8,521 nt of DNA, taken from Candidatus Tectimicrobiota bacterium (GTDB taxonomy: Bacteria > JACPSX01). How positions within the stretch are numbered: the stretch's first letter is position 1; every line of letters begins with the position of its first letter. Positions 5,884-8,521 of this stretch are shown in pieces. The notes beneath the pieces were generated by a model that worked only from the letters and a program-made list of their open reading frames with translations, did not search any database and was not told where the DNA came from. Made by a program: the position numbers and the translations under genes. The stretch covers positions 1 through 8,521 of the forward strand of contig JACPSX010000076.1 in the NCBI GenBank assembly GCA_016193065.1, read 5' to 3'.

Positions 5884-7455
5884 GTGGCAGGCGAAAGGGT
5901 TCTCGTCGTTGATCCAGATCCAGGTCAACTGGCACAGATCGAATCCCACCTGCAGGCCAAAGGGTACCACGTGACCCTGGAGCGAAATGGCACGAGAGCC
6001 CTCCACTTGCTTCGGGAACATACTTTCGATCTCCTCTTAAGCGAACTCGATCTCCCGGGAGCAAGTGGCCTCCAGCTCCTGGAAGAGGCGCAGAGCCTCG
6101 GCACCCATAGCTGTGTCATATTGATGGCTAAAACACCCCCGGTGGAGGTGGTCATTGCGACGCTGCAAAAGGGGGCTTACAGCCTGCTGCGCAAGCCTCT
6201 GAACTTCATGGCCCTGGAAGCCACCCTGGAAAAGGGGCTGGAGAACCGGCAGGCATTCTTGGAAATCCTTGGACTGTCGGAAGATCTCAAGCGCGCCAAC
6301 CTGGTTCTCAACGAACAGAAAGAGGAACTGGAGCGCGAGAAGCGCACTCTGGAGGAAAAAATCCGGGAGCTTGATTTTCTCAAAGATCTGAGCAGCGCCA
6401 TCGGCACCACCCTCGATCCCAAGGAAATTGCCCTGGCTGTCTCATCGCGGCTTAAAACGGTGATCCCTTACGATTTGTTCCTGCTGTCCTGCACCTTGGA
6501 AAAAGGCGCCGTCCTGTTCCTGGATTCCGGCCTTCCACTGCCGCCCGCCCTGGGGAGCCAAATCAGGGCCCAGGCGCTGCAGGATCTAGCCACTCTAACC
6601 GGTTACCTATGCCGGGCGGGGGAGGAAATCCAGGTGGAAGCCCTCCGGGGAGACCCCTTCCAGGACAACGGAGCCCATTCCTATGGCTCGGAACGGGCGA
6701 TGGAATGCAAGATCGTTCTTTCCCTGGCCCAGAAACCTGTCGGGGTCTTAAACCTGATCAATTTCGAGGGGAAACCCTACGGCAACGACCAGATGGCCCT
6801 TCTTCATACCGTTGCCAACCAGACAGGCTTGGCCCTGAAGAACGCCGAAGAACACCGCAAGGTTCAGGAGATGGCCAATCGGGACAGCCTGACCGGCCTT
6901 TTAAACCACCGCACGTTTCAAGAGATCTTGAAGCGGGAATTCAAGCGCATCCTGCGCTACAAGAAACCTCTAGCCATCGGGATGATCGACATCGATCATC
7001 TCAAGATGGTCAACGACTCCTATGGGCATCCGACGGGAGACCAGGTGCTGCGGGAAATGTCCGCCTTGCTGGAACGCTGCATCCGGGAGACCGATGTTCT
7101 GGCGCGCTACGGGGGAGATGAGTTCGCCCTCCTGCTGCCGGAAACCAACCTGGGGGAGGCCAGGATTCTCGGGGAGCGCATGAGGCGCACGGTTGAGAAT
7201 TTCCCCTTCCGGCTGGAGGGGGGAGAGATTCATATTACGATCAGCCTGGGCATCTCCAGCTACCCCACCCTGGACGTCTCCACGGGCCATGAGTTGATTG
7301 CCAAAGCCGACAAAGCACTTTATAAGTCCAAGCGGGAAGGGCGCAACCGGGTGTCCACGGCGGGCGAAAGCACGGTTGTAATTAAGAACTTCCCGATGGC
7401 CGCCAGCTCTGATTCCAAGCTTCAGGGAGATCTATGGAAATCACGGAACTATTAA
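5884..7455 (+). CDS. Receiver-GAF-GGDEF diguanylate cyclase with degenerate receiver
   Basis: Predicted cytoplasmic diguanylate cyclase (two GTP to c-di-GMP), 523 residues from the GTG at 5884. The receiver (3-120) keeps D10 and K104 but has P11 at the second acidic position, E54 where the phosphorylated Asp should be (SELDLP), and A82 at the conserved Thr/Ser. A coiled-coil linker spans about 130-165. A GAF domain follows (about 165-325). The GGDEF domain (about 330-492) has DSLTGLLNHR (334-343), metal-ligand D369 in MIDID, ND at 377-378, the active-site GGDEF at 410-414, and the inhibitory RxxD (R401-D404) exactly five residues before it, so catalysis and product inhibition should both work. 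A 30-residue tail overlaps the next gene. There are no membrane segments. The GAF ligand cannot be told from sequence. An in-frame GTG at 5854 would add ten residues but is disfavoured. Confidence 0.92.
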   Translation: MAGERVLVVDPDPGQLAQIESHLQAKGYHVTLERNGTRALHLLREHTFDLLLSELDLPGASGLQLLEEAQSLGTHSCVILMAKTPPVEVVIATLQKGAYSLLRKPLNFMALEATLEKGLENRQAFLEILGLSEDLKRANLVLNEQKEELEREKRTLEEKIRELDFLKDLSSAIGTTLDPKEIALAVSSRLKTVIPYDLFLLSCTLEKGAVLFLDSGLPLPPALGSQIRAQALQDLATLTGYLCRAGEEIQVEALRGDPFQDNGAHSYGSERAMECKIVLSLAQKPVGVLNLINFEGKPYGNDQMALLHTVANQTGLALKNAEEHRKVQEMANRDSLTGLLNHRTFQEILKREFKRILRYKKPLAIGMIDIDHLKMVNDSYGHPTGDQVLREMSALLERCIRETDVLARYGGDEFALLLPETNLGEARILGERMRRTVENFPFRLEGGEIHITISLGISSYPTLDVSTGHELIAKADKALYKSKREGRNRVSTAGESTVVIKNFPMAASSDSKLQGDLWKSRNY

Positions 7456-8354
7456 AGGTCGGCCAGCATCTGGACTGTGATCTGGCTCCGGACAGCGAGG
7501 GAGAAGAGCGTTATCCCTGCCAGGTCGCCCACCTGGAACCGGAGAGGCTCCTTCTGACCATTCTCTCGGAAGCCACCCGGACCCCTGCCGTCCTGCCGGA
7601 ATGCGACCTGACCCTGCAAGTCATCAAGGGCCAGGCCCTTTACAGCATCCGGGGCCGGGCAATTTCCTTTGAATTTCCCTATCTCGCCCTGCGCCCGGAG
7701 GGCCCCGCGGAACTGATCCAGAAGAGAAGCTACGTCCGCGTGGAAGACTCCTTCGGCGTGCGCTTCCGCATGCTCGATCCGGAAGAGTACGAGCGCAGAC
7801 GCTACGAATTCGCCAGCCGCGCCAGCAGGCGTGGCGAGGCCCGCTCCCTGCTGGCAACAGACTGGTCCCGGGAACTGCAGGAAACCCTGGGAGAGGAGGC
7901 GGCAGCCGGACTTGAATCGGTCCTGATCAAGATGCTGATCGGCCTCGACCGCAAGCTCGACAAGATCATCGAACTCCTGGAGCGTCCCGAGGGCGAGACG
8001 GGCTTCTTCAAGGGAACCGGAGTCAACATCAGCGGAGCGGGTTTTTACTTTGTGACCGAATCTCCGGTTCGGGTTGGAGGCATGATCGAGGCCGCCCTCG
8101 AACTCACCGTCTTTCCGGGACTGCACCTCATGGCCCTGGGGAAGGCTCTGCGGGTCCGGGAGATCCTGGACTTCCCCGACACCCATCGCCACTTTGAAGT
8201 CGCCGTGGAGTTTACGGACATCCACGAGGACGACCGGGACGAGGTGATCCGCTACACCTTTCGCCGCCAGCGCGAGCTTCTGAGAACCCAACGTCTGAAC
8301 AAGACCGACCTGCAATCCAGCGAGACTTCCATTCCGCAGCAGGACCTTCTCTGA
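7434..8354 (+). CDS. YcgR-like PilZ c-di-GMP receptor with helical insertion
   Basis: A 306-residue predicted cytoplasmic c-di-GMP-binding protein. Residues 5-95 resemble the YcgR N-terminal (PilZN) beta domain (LLKVGQHLDCDL). The PilZ domain starts with the arginine motif KRSYVR (R98 and R102, RxxxR) and has its second motif NISGAG at 198-203 ([D/N]xSxxG), so both nucleotide-binding elements are present. The roughly 90 residues between them are charged and partly helical, ending in LIGLDRKLDKIIELLE (168-183); most PilZ domains have only about 20-30 here. The barrel then continues to about 263 (HFEVAVEFTDI), followed by a helix and polar tail. The ATG at 7434 lies inside the cyclase gene (22-base overlap) with GGGAGA just upstream, so the two are translationally coupled. 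By analogy with YcgR it may act as a flagellar brake or on surface behaviour; the context fits, but the target is unknown. Confidence 0.85.
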   Translation: MEITELLKVGQHLDCDLAPDSEGEERYPCQVAHLEPERLLLTILSEATRTPAVLPECDLTLQVIKGQALYSIRGRAISFEFPYLALRPEGPAELIQKRSYVRVEDSFGVRFRMLDPEEYERRRYEFASRASRRGEARSLLATDWSRELQETLGEEAAAGLESVLIKMLIGLDRKLDKIIELLERPEGETGFFKGTGVNISGAGFYFVTESPVRVGGMIEAALELTVFPGLHLMALGKALRVREILDFPDTHRHFEVAVEFTDIHEDDRDEVIRYTFRRQRELLRTQRLNKTDLQSSETSIPQQDLL

Positions 8355-8521
8355 CCTCTCGGCACTTCTGAAAACTCCCGCTTTCCTTGCCTAATCCCAA
8401 TTTTTCTTGGGCATCCTCGGGTTGCCCCCTTGGGCTCACGAAGCGCTTGCGACGTGAGTTGTGTCGGCCGGATTGAGAGTTCTCTTCCTCGCAACCGCTT
8501 AGATCGCCTACGGGGGCAACC
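8355..8521 (+). other. Right-edge non-coding stretch with possible branched RNA structure
   Basis: No gene is supported in these 167 bases. A weak CCCAA/TTGGG hairpin (8396-8411, with T5 in its loop) could be part of a poor terminator for the PilZ gene. GGTTGCCCCC (8420-8429) is exactly complementary to the last ten bases of the window, GGGGGCAACC (8512-8521). Between them lies CTCACG/CGTGAG (8435-8440 with 8453-8458) and a small GAGAG/CTCTT stem near 8475-8486. No known RNA family is recognised, and the edge cuts the structure. Confidence 0.4.

Noticed and set aside
5679-5912. 77-codon plus-strand frame across the intergenic region
   Set aside because: It runs through the sigma-54 promoter and into the cyclase gene in another frame; no good ribosome binding site and no recognisable sequence.
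7452-8315. 287-codon open frame on the minus strand
   Set aside because: It is antisense to the PilZ gene, whose conserved motifs are clear. The product has no recognisable domain, and long antisense frames are common in G+C-rich coding DNA.
8396-8411. CCCAA/TTGGG hairpin as a terminator after the PilZ gene
   Set aside because: Only five base pairs, and the T run is in the loop rather than after the stem.
1-8521. CRISPR array, tRNA/rRNA genes, insertion sequences or defence genes
   Set aside because: No regularly spaced direct repeats, no tRNA-like cloverleaf and no transposase or integrase motifs were seen.

Overview
This window is a flagellar filament-assembly cluster followed by a c-di-GMP signalling pair, all on the + strand. 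The genes, their order and a clear sigma-54-type promoter suggest a motile Gram-negative bacterium. Base composition is G+C-rich by eye. No gene is recognisable to species level; a non-enterobacterial lineage (Deltaproteobacteria, Nitrospirota or Methylomirabilota-like) is only a guess.

Left part, 1-5614: a flagellin gene entering from the left edge without its 5' end, then flaG, an exceptionally long fliD (1124 residues), fliS, and a small helical protein that looks like a FliT/FlgN-type export chaperone. Gaps after flaG are 5-26 bases, so flaG-fliD-fliS-chaperone reads as one operon. Flagellin and flaG are separated by a strong 13-bp hairpin. Together these genes encode the filament subunit, a filament-length factor, the filament cap and the chaperones that keep flagellin and cap subunits export-ready.

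Middle, 5615-5883: a 269-base non-coding stretch with a near-consensus -24/-12 promoter, a hairpin at the predicted 5' end of the transcript, and a strong ribosome binding site that fixes the start of the next gene.

Right part, 5884-8354: a receiver-GAF-GGDEF protein overlapping by 22 bases a YcgR-like PilZ protein. The cyclase has intact GGDEF and RxxD inhibitory motifs, but its receiver has lost the phosphorylatable aspartate (Glu instead) and other key residues. The PilZ protein keeps both c-di-GMP-binding motifs but carries a roughly 90-residue, partly helical insertion between them. The pair looks like a co-expressed writer and reader of c-di-GMP, plausibly acting on flagellar function.

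The most unusual features are in FliD. Its conserved C-terminal domain is split by about 425 extra residues, and the protein contains three diverged copies of a 121-137-residue module plus what looks like a second copy of a head-type unit. The only three G or C runs of seven or more noticed in the window all lie within 233 bases of that insertion. The last 167 bases hold no recognised gene but may fold into a branched RNA structure cut by the window edge.
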